A DNA stretch of 64,000 nucleotides. Origin: CAISCU01 sp943361925 (GTDB taxonomy: Bacteria > Bacteroidota > Bacteroidia > UKL13-3). Position 1 is the first letter of the stretch. The number at the start of each line of letters is the position of its first letter. The DNA is taken from assembly GCA_943361925.1 (NCBI GenBank), contig CALRIT020000003.1, positions 1 through 64,000 of the forward strand. The letters run 5' to 3'. Under the pieces are notes generated by a model, which ran no database searches, was not told the origin of the DNA, and saw nothing but the letters and a program-made list of their open reading frames with translations. Shown here piece after piece: positions 54,368-62,491 of this stretch. Made by a program: the position numbers and the translations under genes.

Positions 54368-54682
54368 ATGGCAAACCATAAGTCAGCACAAAAAAGAATC
54401 CGTAATTCAGCTACTAAGCGTTTACGTAATCGTTACCAGGCAAAGACCACCCGTACTTTATCTAAACGCCTGCGCACTTCAACTGTTAAAAGCGAAGCAG
54501 AAGCTTTGTTAAAAGAAGTGAGCGCTATGTTGGATAAGTTGGCAAAACGCAGCATTATTCACAAGAATAAAGCAGCTAACCAAAAATCTAAATTAGCTAA
54601 AGCTGTTAACAAAATCGGAACTACTCCGGTTGCTGTTGTTAAGAAAAATACTGCTAAAAAAGTAGTTAAAAAGAAGAAATAA
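54368..54682 (+). CDS. rpsT: 30S ribosomal protein S20
   Basis: 104 residues, very basic. MANHKSAQKRIRNSATKRLRN at the N-terminus (given here in part) and IHKNKAANQKSKLAKAVNK in the second half are standard S20. A Lys-rich tail (KKNTAKKVVKKKK) makes it longer than the typical 85-90 residues. It binds 16S rRNA early in small-subunit assembly. Own promoter and terminator, so monocistronic. Confidence 0.95.
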   Translation: MANHKSAQKRIRNSATKRLRNRYQAKTTRTLSKRLRTSTVKSEAEALLKEVSAMLDKLAKRSIIHKNKAANQKSKLAKAVNKIGTTPVAVVKKNTAKKVVKKKK

Positions 54683-54702
54683 TTTCGATTGAATACACTT
54701 CT

Positions 54703-54732
54703 AAGGCTTTCCTAAACAGGAAAGCCTTTTTT
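54703..54732 (+). terminator. Terminator after rpsT
   Basis: AAGGCTTTCCT AAAC AGGAAAGCCTTTTTT; 11-bp stem and T-run. Confidence 0.92.
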
Positions 54733-54750
54733 GTTTTGTTATTTAGCTAA

Positions 54751-55458
54751 ATGACAAACCAAGAATTACCTCAAAAAGGAAAATCAATTCTTCAACTTTC
54801 TGAGGATGACAGACCCAGAGAAAAACTACTTCAAAAAGGACGCGAACACCTTACAAACTCAGAGCTTCTGGCCATTTTAATTGGTTCGGGAAATGCCCAA
54901 AAAAGTGCCCTAGATTTGGGTAAAGATGTACTTGATTCAGCCCAAAATAAGCTTCAGGAACTGGGTAAATTCAAAACTAAGGATTTCCTAAAAATCAAAG
55001 GAATCGGACCTGCAAAAGCGGTTACATTAATCGCAGCTCTGGAATTGGGCAGAAGAAGAAAAGATGAAGAAGCGCTTGAAAGAAAGAAAATTTCGGGCAG
55101 CAAAGACGCTTTTTTGGTTCTAAACGAGTTGTTATCCGATTTAGAACATGAGCAATTCTGGATTTTATACCTCAACCGGGCAGGATTTCTGCTAAAAAGA
55201 ATCCGAATTAGCGAAGGTGGAATTGCAGGAACCGTTGTTGATCCCAAAATCATTTTCATGCATGCACTCGAATACAAAGCCAGCACCATTATTCTGGCAC
55301 ACAACCACCCTTCAGGAAACCTGCAACCGAGTCAGGCAGATATTCAAATCACAAAAAAAGTTCAGGAAGGAGGAAAAATGCTGGATATTTTTGTCGCCGA
55401 CCACCTAATTATTGCGAATTCTCAATTTTATAGTTTTGCAGACGAGGGATTACTTTAG
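54751..55458 (+). CDS. radC: RadC family JAB-domain protein
   Basis: 235 residues. An N-terminal helix-hairpin-helix part (FLKIKGIGPAKAVTLIAALELGRR) precedes the JAB/MPN+ metallo-domain with HNHPSGNLQPSQADI, in which His184, His186 and Asp197 are the expected zinc ligands. RadC is annotated for DNA repair, but its real role is not settled; the zinc site suggests a peptidase- or nuclease-like activity. The start ATG lies directly after the rpsT terminator. No mobile genes are adjacent, so this looks like the chromosomal copy. Confidence 0.92.
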   Translation: MTNQELPQKGKSILQLSEDDRPREKLLQKGREHLTNSELLAILIGSGNAQKSALDLGKDVLDSAQNKLQELGKFKTKDFLKIKGIGPAKAVTLIAALELGRRRKDEEALERKKISGSKDAFLVLNELLSDLEHEQFWILYLNRAGFLLKRIRISEGGIAGTVVDPKIIFMHALEYKASTIILAHNHPSGNLQPSQADIQITKKVQEGGKMLDIFVADHLIIANSQFYSFADEGLL

Positions 55459-55475
55459 AAGCCGCCAATAATTTT

Positions 55476-55483
55476 TATCTTTG
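55476..55483 (+). promoter_or_regulatory. Likely -7 box of the GtrA gene promoter
   Basis: TATCTTTG matches TAnnTTTG; TTTAG near 55454 is a weak -33 partner at the right distance. Start of transcription would be within a few bases of the ATG at 55493, giving a nearly leaderless message. Confidence 0.5.
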
Positions 55484-55492
55484 CATCAATAT

Positions 55493-56011
55493 ATGCCGTT
55501 AAAACAGATTCAGAAATTCCGACTTTGGCTTCGCCAATACCCCCTAACCAGAAAATTTTTGAAATTTGGAATTGTTGGCGCCACCAGTGCTTCTGTTAGT
55601 TTAGGCGTGTTTTGGTTAATTGCAGCTCAATATCCTGCATTGAATTTATTGTCGAAAGCCATTGGTTATGTGATGGGATTTTTCGTTGGTTTTACACTAA
55701 ATAAATTCTGGACCTATATTGACCAAACAGAAGATGGTGAAAAATACCTGCTGAAATACATTTTGGTTTATGCCATCACCTTTGTGGTTTATTTGGTTTT
55801 TAACTTTGTTTGCGACCACTGGTTGTTCCCAAATCTTTGGTTTGCAGATATTTTCAGAGGAATTGATCAAGAAGTTGCAGCAATTTGGTTTGAAGGAAAT
55901 GGACCTTTGGTCTCTAATTTATTGGCCATTGGACTAAACGTTTTCCTGAACTTTTTTGGAACAAACTTTTTAGTATTCAAGGTTCCTGAACCGGACCACT
56001 TATTCGAGTAA
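55493..56011 (+). CDS. GtrA family membrane protein
   Basis: 172 residues from the ATG at 55493 (a TTG four codons earlier is in frame). Four hydrophobic helices and the sequence KFLKFGIVGATSASVSLGVFWLIA, GYVMGFFVGFTLNKFWTY and FFGTNFLVFK identify a GtrA/DPMS-flippase-like protein. Members help move isoprenoid-linked sugars across the inner membrane for surface polysaccharide modification. No glycosyltransferase is adjacent here. Confidence 0.88.
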   Translation: MPLKQIQKFRLWLRQYPLTRKFLKFGIVGATSASVSLGVFWLIAAQYPALNLLSKAIGYVMGFFVGFTLNKFWTYIDQTEDGEKYLLKYILVYAITFVVYLVFNFVCDHWLFPNLWFADIFRGIDQEVAAIWFEGNGPLVSNLLAIGLNVFLNFFGTNFLVFKVPEPDHLFE

Positions 56012-56160
56012 ATCCCTAATTTCTTCTTAAAAAGCACTTCAATTCAAGCACTTAACAAAAATTTCATTTTGGTGACCTTATTAGTGATGTTGTTTTAGAA
56101 TACAGAATCCAATTTGCCAAAATCAAATCATTAAACTGGCATTAAATTTGGTACAAGTTG

Positions 56161-56898
56161 ATGATTTTTAACCAAATATCAACCCTTAAAACATCAAAAA
56201 TGCTGGAAAAAATATCAATGTTAATTGTGTATGTACCTTTCATACTTTTTATCGTAGGTTTTGTCGTTTATACAACTAATATAATTAAGCATTACCGACA
56301 ATACAGCTTATCTGAATTAAAACCAACAAAGGAAAAATTCTACGACTTTGTGATTTTAGTTTTAAGATGGTATCTAGCTTACTATATGTTGGATTATGGT
56401 TATGGAAAGTTGATTGGAGAGCAATTTGGAGTTTATGATCCAAGCATTTTAAACAAACCACTCAAAGATGTAAGTAAATTTCAATTAGCCTGGCATTTAT
56501 TTGGTTTGTCGAAAACCTTTGACATTGTTGTTGGCTTGATGCAAATTATTGGAGCCATTTTAATTGTGTTTAACCGTACAACATTAGTAGGTGCCTTATT
56601 TCTTCTTCCAATATTGGGGCAAATATTTTTAATTGACCTTGCTTTCACTGCTGATGAATTTGGCTTCGCATTACCAATTAGACTATTTGGAATGATTGTT
56701 TCAGACTTTTTAATTCTTTACTACTATAAAGATAAAATGATTTTGGTTTGGAATAATTTAACTAAAGGAACCACAACAAATTTCAAATACAAATGGTGGC
56801 TAATGCTCATGCTTCCTTTGTTGGGTTTATTAACCGATTTCGGACTAAGTGTAATAACCCATCCTATAAAACTTATAATTAATATTCTGGCGAAATAA
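56161..56898 (+). CDS. DoxX-like integral membrane protein
   Basis: About 245 residues with an N-terminal membrane helix and a bundle of four further helices. The segment VLRWYLAYYMLDYGYGKLIGEQF and GLMQIIGAILIVFNRTTLVGALFLLPILGQI resemble DoxX/SURF4-like proteins. The start could also be the ATG at 56200 (MLEKISM). Function unknown; DoxX-type proteins are linked to quinone or redox metabolism. A TAAATTTG box at 56143-56150 lies just upstream. The following 190 bases contain nothing I can identify. Confidence 0.7.
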   Translation: MIFNQISTLKTSKMLEKISMLIVYVPFILFIVGFVVYTTNIIKHYRQYSLSELKPTKEKFYDFVILVLRWYLAYYMLDYGYGKLIGEQFGVYDPSILNKPLKDVSKFQLAWHLFGLSKTFDIVVGLMQIIGAILIVFNRTTLVGALFLLPILGQIFLIDLAFTADEFGFALPIRLFGMIVSDFLILYYYKDKMILVWNNLTKGTTTNFKYKWWLMLMLPLLGLLTDFGLSVITHPIKLIINILAK

Positions 56899-57090
56899 TT
56901 CGCTATAAATAAGTGAATAACTGTGTTTCTAAAATATTAAATCACTTGTTTTCAAACAGTTTAATCCAATATTTTATCATGGGAATTATAATTCCTATAA
57001 GGAAGTTGAATCAATTTTAAAAAAGATTTAATGATAGTTTTCGGCCAATTCAAAAAGATTTTGTAATTTCCTTTACCTAAAAATAAAACC

Positions 57091-57627
57091 ATGAAAATCA
57101 TCAAAAAAATCCTGATTGCTATTGTTGTAATTATTGCAATTCCGCTTATTGCAGCCCTTTTTGTACCAAAAACCTATACCGTTTCGGTATCAGAAACCAT
57201 TTCAAAACCAAAACAAGTGGTTTTTGATTATGTTAGAATCCTTGATAATCAGAAGAATTACAGCGAATGGGTAATGGCTGATCCAAATTCTGATATAACA
57301 ATTGAAGGAACCGATGGAACTGTTGGTGCAACTCAAAAATGGAATAGCAAAGACGATAATGTTGGAGAAGGTTCTCAAACCATTACAGCTTTAACTCCTG
57401 ATAGAATGGATATTGATTTGAATTTTATTCGTCCTTTTGCAGGACATGCAAAAGCAGCGGATATCTTTGAATCTATTAACGAAAACGAAACAAAAGTTAC
57501 TTTGGAATTTTACAGCGAGTCTGTTTATCCTATGAATTTGCCATCTTACTTATTTGGCAAAAAAATGATTGCAGAAACATCTGCTAAAAATTTGAAGAAC
57601 CTTAAAGACATTCTGGAAAAACAGTAA
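57091..57627 (+). CDS. SRPBCC (START/polyketide cyclase-like) domain protein
   Basis: 178 residues. One N-terminal membrane helix (IIKKILIAIVVIIAIPLIAALFV) anchors a SRPBCC domain of about 140 residues: YTVSVSETISKPKQVVFDYVRILDNQKNYSEW, GATQKWNSKDDNVGEGSQTI (in part), and a C-terminal long helix SAKNLKNLKDILEKQ. Such domains bind hydrophobic ligands. No catalytic residues are identifiable. It is convergent with carB, separated by a tandem repeat and a two-way terminator. Confidence 0.82.
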   Translation: MKIIKKILIAIVVIIAIPLIAALFVPKTYTVSVSETISKPKQVVFDYVRILDNQKNYSEWVMADPNSDITIEGTDGTVGATQKWNSKDDNVGEGSQTITALTPDRMDIDLNFIRPFAGHAKAADIFESINENETKVTLEFYSESVYPMNLPSYLFGKKMIAETSAKNLKNLKDILEKQ

Positions 57628-57631
57628 AATT

Positions 57632-57705
57632 GGGATTATTCCCGATGCTACTTATAGCCCAGGGATTTATCCCGATTCCAATATTTGCCTTGGGATTTAT
57701 CCCAA
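57632..57705. repeat. Three-unit tandem repeat, 30-base period, GGGATTTATCCC
   Basis: GGGATTATTCCCGAT at 57632, GGGATTTATCCCGAT at 57662 and GGGATTTATCCCAAG at 57692 recur at exactly 30-base steps; the bases between them differ. Each core is itself palindromic. It lies between convergent genes and looks like an intergenic REP-type repeat. Confidence 0.7.
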
Positions 57706-57738
57706 GGACCATATTATTGATCATCCCCAAACCATAAT

Positions 57739-57767
57739 AAAATAGGCGGCCAATGGCCGCCTATTTT
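57739..57767. terminator. Bidirectional terminator between convergent genes
   Basis: AAAATAGGCGGCC AAT GGCCGCCTATTTT, a perfect 13-bp stem with A and T ends, 24 bases beyond the carB stop. Confidence 0.88.
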
Positions 57768-57791
57768 GTTGTAGATGTATAAAACCCAAGG

Positions 57792-60611
57792 TTATTTAGA
57801 CAAATACATACTTTTTTCTTTCACCAAGTTTCTGAAATAAGGGTCGTGCAAGTCTTTGATGAAACGAATGGCCTCACCAGTTGATTTCATTTCAGGACCT
57901 AATTCCTTATTTACTCCTGGGAATTTATCAAATGAGAAAACAGGTTCTTTGATTGCATAACCTGTTAGTTTTCTGTCGAATGTAAAATCGCTTAATTTAT
58001 TTGCACCCAACATTACTTTGGCTGCAATATTGATATACGGGATTTGATGTGCTTTTGCGATAAATGGTACAGTTCTACTTGCTCTTGGATTTGCTTCAAT
58101 TACATAAACCTTTTCGTTTTTAATGGCAAACTGAATGTTCAATAATCCACTGATATTCATTTTAGTGGCCAATCTTTTTGCATACGATTCCATTTGGTCC
58201 TGCACATTCTGACTCAAACTGAAAGGAGGTAAAACAGCAGAACTATCACCACTATGAATTCCTGCAGGTTCAATATGTTCCATCATTCCAATTACATGAG
58301 CCGATTCTGTATCACAAATCAAATCAATCTCAGCTTCTTCTGCTCTGTCTAGGAAATGGTCAATTAAAACACGGTTACCTGGTAAATCACCCAATAAATC
58401 AATAACTGCTTGTTCTAATTCTTCATCATTAATTACAATCTTCATTCCTTGGCCACCCAATACATAACTCGGGCGAACCAAAACCGGATAACCAACTTTA
58501 TTTGCTACTTCAATGGCTTCATCTGCATCTTCAGCAACACCGTAATTTGGATAAGGAATGTCCAATTCTTTTAATAAATCTGAGAACAATCCTCTGTCTT
58601 CTGAAATATCCATATCAGGAAAAGAAGTACCAATAATTTTGATACCATGTTCATGGAGTTTCTTAGCCAATTTCAAAGCTGTTTGGCCACCCAATTGAAC
58701 AATTACACCTTCCGGTTTTTCTAGTTCAACAATCTCACGTAAGGTTTCCCAGAATACCGGCTCGAAGTATAATTTATCGGCCATATCGAAGTCGGTACTT
58801 ACAGTTTCTGGATTACAGTTAATCATGATGGCTTCATAACCGCATTCTTTTGCAGCGAGTAAACCGTGTACACAGCTATAATCGAACTCAATTCCTTGTC
58901 CAATTCTATTCGGACCTGATCCTAAAACGATAATTTTCTTTCTGTCGCTTACCACACTTTCGTTACTTCCATCGAAACTTGAGTAGAAATAATTGGTTGG
59001 AGAAGGAAACTCAGCTGCACAAGTATCAACCATTTTATAAATGCGATGAATTCCCATTTCTTTTCTCAAATCCCAAACTTCATCTTCGGTGGTATCACTT
59101 CCTAACAAATAAGCTACCTGAATATCAGAATAACCTTTTTGTTTGAGGTCAATCATTAATTCTCTTGGAATATTCTTTAGGTTGAAACGTTTGGTATCTG
59201 TTTCTAAACGTACCATATCATTAATCTGATTCAGGAACCAGCGATCGATTTTGGTAATTTTCTCAAGAGAAGAAATTGGCATACCTAAACTCAAAGCATC
59301 TTTAACTGCGAACATTCTGTCCCAGCTAGGATTCTTTAATTTTTCAACGATATCTTCCAATTTTCTTTGTTGGAAACCATCGGCGCCTAAACCATTTCTT
59401 TTGATTTCTAAACTTTGAACTGCTTTTTGGAAAGCTTCAGTAAAACTTCTACCAATTCCCATCACCTCTCCTACTGCTTTCATTTGCAGTCCAAGGGTTT
59501 TGTTAGCACCTTTAAATTTATCGAAATTAAAACGAGGTATTTTTACGATAACATAATCAATTGCCGGTTCAAAATAAGCTGAAGTTGTTTTGGTAACTGG
59601 GTTTTTTAATTCATCCAAATGATAACCAATAGCCAGTTTTGCAGCAATTTTTGCAATTGGATAACCAGTGGCTTTTGAAGCCAAAGCAGAAGAACGTGAA
59701 ACACGAGGATTGATTTCAACTGCTATAATATCTTCATTTTCAGGATTTACAGCAAACTGAACATTACAACCACCTGCAAAATTTCCAATACTACGCATCA
59801 TTTTAATTGCTAAAGTACGCATGTGTTGGAAGCAGGTATCGCTTAATGTCATAGCCGGTGCTACAGTAATTGAATCACCTGTATGAATTCCCATTGGGTC
59901 GAAATTCTCGATGGTACAAATAATGGCTACGCTATCATTTTTATCTCTAAGTAATTCAAGTTCAAATTCTTTCCAGCCAAAAACTGCCTTTTCAACCAAA
60001 ACTTCATGTGTAGGTGAAGCCGTTAAACCTCTTTGTAAAGCAGCATCTAATTCTTCCTTAGCCCAAACAAAACCTCCACCGGTTCCACCAAGTGTATAGG
60101 AAGGTCTGATAACCAACGGAAATCCTATTTCCTGAGCAATTTCTTTTCCTTCTAAAAATGAATTGGCTGTTCTAGATGGTGCAACACCAACACCAATTTC
60201 AATCATTTTTTGTCTGAATTTCTCACGATTTTCAGTGGTATCAATTGCTTTGGTATCTACACCAATCATACGCACATTGTATTTGGCCCAAAGTCCAATT
60301 TCTTCGCATTCAATGGCAAGATTCAAAGCTGTTTGTCCGCCCATAGTAGGTAAAACAGCATCAATCTGATGTTCTTTTAAAATGCTTTCAATTGAATCTG
60401 AAACCAAAGGCAAAAGATAAACATGATCTGCAGTTACCGGGTCTGTCATGATAGTTGCCGGATTGCTGTTGATTAAAACTACTTTGATGCCTTCTTCTCT
60501 TAATGAACGAGCAGCTTGACTTCCACTGTAATCGAATTCGCAAGCCTGACCAATAATAATGGGACCACTACCGATAATTAATACTGATTTGATGCTTAAA
60601 TCTTTTGGCAT
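57792..60611 (-). CDS. carB: Carbamoyl-phosphate synthase large subunit
   Basis: 939 residues. CarB makes carbamoyl phosphate from bicarbonate, ammonia (from glutamine via CarA) and two ATP for pyrimidine and arginine synthesis. Both ATP-grasp halves are complete: SVLIIGSGPIIIGQACEFDYSG, LVIRPSYTLGGTGGGF and VEINPRVSRSSALASKATGYP in the first, VLGSGPNRIGQGIEFDYSCVH, VLVRPSYVLGGQGM and IEANPRASRTVPFIAKAH in the second. It ends about 130 residues before the length of the E. coli enzyme, lacking the C-terminal MGS-like allosteric domain, as also seen in other Bacteroidota. carA is not in the window. Confidence 0.96.
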   Translation of the reverse strand: MPKDLSIKSVLIIGSGPIIIGQACEFDYSGSQAARSLREEGIKVVLINSNPATIMTDPVTADHVYLLPLVSDSIESILKEHQIDAVLPTMGGQTALNLAIECEEIGLWAKYNVRMIGVDTKAIDTTENREKFRQKMIEIGVGVAPSRTANSFLEGKEIAQEIGFPLVIRPSYTLGGTGGGFVWAKEELDAALQRGLTASPTHEVLVEKAVFGWKEFELELLRDKNDSVAIICTIENFDPMGIHTGDSITVAPAMTLSDTCFQHMRTLAIKMMRSIGNFAGGCNVQFAVNPENEDIIAVEINPRVSRSSALASKATGYPIAKIAAKLAIGYHLDELKNPVTKTTSAYFEPAIDYVIVKIPRFNFDKFKGANKTLGLQMKAVGEVMGIGRSFTEAFQKAVQSLEIKRNGLGADGFQQRKLEDIVEKLKNPSWDRMFAVKDALSLGMPISSLEKITKIDRWFLNQINDMVRLETDTKRFNLKNIPRELMIDLKQKGYSDIQVAYLLGSDTTEDEVWDLRKEMGIHRIYKMVDTCAAEFPSPTNYFYSSFDGSNESVVSDRKKIIVLGSGPNRIGQGIEFDYSCVHGLLAAKECGYEAIMINCNPETVSTDFDMADKLYFEPVFWETLREIVELEKPEGVIVQLGGQTALKLAKKLHEHGIKIIGTSFPDMDISEDRGLFSDLLKELDIPYPNYGVAEDADEAIEVANKVGYPVLVRPSYVLGGQGMKIVINDEELEQAVIDLLGDLPGNRVLIDHFLDRAEEAEIDLICDTESAHVIGMMEHIEPAGIHSGDSSAVLPPFSLSQNVQDQMESYAKRLATKMNISGLLNIQFAIKNEKVYVIEANPRASRTVPFIAKAHQIPYINIAAKVMLGANKLSDFTFDRKLTGYAIKEPVFSFDKFPGVNKELGPEMKSTGEAIRFIKDLHDPYFRNLVKEKSMYLSK

Positions 60612-60637
60612 ATTTATTTTTATGAGGTGTAAAGGAA

Positions 60638-60680
60638 ACCAATTCTTTGCTTTAGAATTGGTATAAATTGTACAAATGTA
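60638..60680 (-). promoter_or_regulatory. carB promoter box and leader hairpin
   Basis: On the minus strand TACATTTG (60680-60673) matches TAnnTTTG, with TTTC about 20 bases before it. Immediately downstream the leader can form ACCAATTCT / AGAATTGGT (60662-60654 with 60646-60638), a 9-bp hairpin at the very 5' end of the message. Confidence 0.6.
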
Positions 60681-60757
60681 GTTTGATTTTTCTCCTGATT
60701 GAAATAATAATTAAAAAGTATTTTTACACATTCAAAAAACAAGCGTAAAACAACAAG

Positions 60758-61624
60758 ATGGCTGATTTTAAAAAAGAGATTTTCAGGGGAAAGCAAATTC
60801 AGCTGGGTTATTATTTTTTTGAGGGTGGTGAAAACTTGCTTGTTTTATTTCCGGGTTATGGTCAAAGCGCCCGCCACTTTGTTTACTTCAATCAACATTT
60901 AAAATCGAATTACAGTATTTTAGGAATTAACCATTTAGAACATGGAGATAGTTTAGCATTCAAAAAGGATGAACCTTTAGAAATCAATGAGTTTAATGCG
61001 ACATTATTTGATTTAATCCATTTCCTCGGTTTTGAAAACAGAAATATTGTGATGGGAGCTTTTAGTTTTGGAAACTGGCTGGCTGCTGCTGCAATACAAT
61101 CTCAATCAATTTCGGTAAAAGGCTGGATATTGATGTCGGCGCCACCGGAAAGGTTTTCTAGACTATTTGCCTTTTCAACAGGAACAATTTTGGGTAAAAT
61201 GATTTTCAGGTTCTACACAAAAGAAAATATTGGCCTTCAAAAAATTTTAAACTTCATCAAAAACACTAAAATCCTTTCAGAGGAAAAAATAAGGGTAGCG
61301 AGCCTTCAAGTGAAAGATTCTTCAAAATCGATAAGACTTTACAATAATTGGCAAGTAATGCGACATTTCATTCCTAATTGGCGAAATTGTATCAAATTGG
61401 CACAAACAAAGCAAATTGAAATATTGTTTGTATCAGGAAAACATGATGATGTAACACCCATGAAAGGTTTACTCAAATTATTTCAAGCAGAAAAAAACAG
61501 CAGAATTTTGGTATTTGATGGTGCTCATACGTTTACACATGACGATATAATCGAAGGCATAGATAAGTTCTTAAATGAAATTGATAATAAGCAAAAAATT
61601 GACTTGGAAACTATAAATTCGTAG
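60758..61624 (+). CDS. Alpha/beta hydrolase
   Basis: 288 residues, no signal peptide. LVLFPGYGQSARHF forms the oxyanion region, GAFSFGNWLAA contains the nucleophile Ser103 (A-x-S-x-G variant of GxSxG), VSGKHDDVTP supplies the acid and FDGAHTFTHDD the His. The substrate cannot be told. It is divergent from carB, and the TPR gene starts two bases after its stop. Confidence 0.85.
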   Translation: MADFKKEIFRGKQIQLGYYFFEGGENLLVLFPGYGQSARHFVYFNQHLKSNYSILGINHLEHGDSLAFKKDEPLEINEFNATLFDLIHFLGFENRNIVMGAFSFGNWLAAAAIQSQSISVKGWILMSAPPERFSRLFAFSTGTILGKMIFRFYTKENIGLQKILNFIKNTKILSEEKIRVASLQVKDSSKSIRLYNNWQVMRHFIPNWRNCIKLAQTKQIEILFVSGKHDDVTPMKGLLKLFQAEKNSRILVFDGAHTFTHDDIIEGIDKFLNEIDNKQKIDLETINS

Positions 61625-61626
61625 CA

Positions 61627-62199
61627 ATGAAAAGTGCAATCAAAATTCTTTTCTACCTGGCAGTATTATTTGTGGTAAGTATTTCAACCTGGTTTATTAG
61701 TGAGCAATTTAGAGCTCCCGGTGACCAGCTTGTTGGAATTTACGATAAAAATTTCAGACCATGTTTGAATTACTGGACCACAGACCCTAATTATGTCGAC
61801 TCAACAGGATTGAGTCAGATTGCTATGAAGTATTATGAAAAGGGAGAATACTCGCTTGCCATAGAAGGATTTCAAAACATTGAACCAAGAGCTGAAGAAG
61901 AAGGTTACTATAATTTATATTTAGGTATATCTTATTTAAAAACCGGCTTTGATAATTTAGCCATCAACAGTTTAGAATTAGCAGTAAAGAATTTTAAGGA
62001 ATTCAATAATGTTAACCTGAGTAAATGGTATTTATCACTGGCATTTTTAAAAGCTGGTCGTGATAAAGAAGCATTAGAAGGATTGAATGATATTGTAAGA
62101 TTGAATGCCAAACAGAAAACGCAGGCAGTTCAAATTATTAAAGATGTTGAAGTGGCGAAAAATCCAATTCGTGCTATTGTAAATTCAATTACAGATTAG
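61627..62199 (+). CDS. TPR-containing membrane-anchored protein
   Basis: 190 residues: a single N-terminal membrane helix (IKILFYLAVLFVVSISTWFI) followed by tetratricopeptide-like repeats (AMKYYEKGEYSLAIEGFQNI, YYNLYLGISYLKTGFDNLAINSLELA, KWYLSLAFLKAGRDKEALEGLNDI). It probably mediates protein contacts at the periplasmic side. It forms a two-gene unit with the hydrolase. Function unknown. Confidence 0.78.
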   Translation: MKSAIKILFYLAVLFVVSISTWFISEQFRAPGDQLVGIYDKNFRPCLNYWTTDPNYVDSTGLSQIAMKYYEKGEYSLAIEGFQNIEPRAEEEGYYNLYLGISYLKTGFDNLAINSLELAVKNFKEFNNVNLSKWYLSLAFLKAGRDKEALEGLNDIVRLNAKQKTQAVQIIKDVEVAKNPIRAIVNSITD

Positions 62200-62223
62200 T
62201 AGCTCCCAATTTCTATAAAACAA

Positions 62224-62252
62224 TTACGATAAATCAAATTCATTTATCGTAA
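62224..62252 (-). terminator. Hairpin between TPR gene and tRNA-Leu
   Basis: TTACGATAAA (62224-62233) and TTTATCGTAA (62243-62252) form a 10-bp AT-rich stem. It is about 20 bases after the tRNA 3' end on the minus strand, with TTGTTTT beyond, and 25 bases after the TPR gene on the plus strand. Confidence 0.6.
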
Positions 62253-62271
62253 AAACCAGCAAATTTTTATG

Positions 62272-62353
62272 TGCGCAAGAGGAGACTCGAACTCCTAAGG
62301 GTTGCCCCACTGGCTTCTGAGACCAGCGCGTATACCAATTCCGCCACTTGCGC
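62272..62353 (-). tRNA. tRNA-Leu (CAG anticodon)
   Basis: Read on the minus strand: acceptor GCGCAAG pairs with CTTGCGC; D arm TGGCGGAATTGGTA; anticodon stem CTGGT/GCCAG with loop CTCAGAA giving anticodon CAG; a long variable arm as in class II tRNAs; T arm with GTTCGAGTC. Discriminator A; CCA is not encoded. It decodes CUG. Confidence 0.96.
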
Positions 62354-62357
62354 AAAA

Positions 62358-62393
62358 GAATCAGTCCCAAAATTAAACTTTTGGGACTGATTC
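62358..62393 (-). terminator. 15-bp hairpin directly before tRNA-Leu
   Basis: GAATCAGTCCCAAAA (62358-62372) is the exact complement of TTTTGGGACTGATTC (62379-62393), with a 6-base loop. On the minus strand it follows the TonB-dependent receptor gene by about 100 bases and is followed by TTTT and, four bases later, the tRNA 5' end. Confidence 0.75.
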
Positions 62394-62491
62394 AAACCAA
62401 TATTTTCTATTATATGGGTTAAATTAATAAAACCCTTAATATTAATTTCATTGGTTAAAATGAGTTCTCAAATTCGAAATATTAAGCTTAA

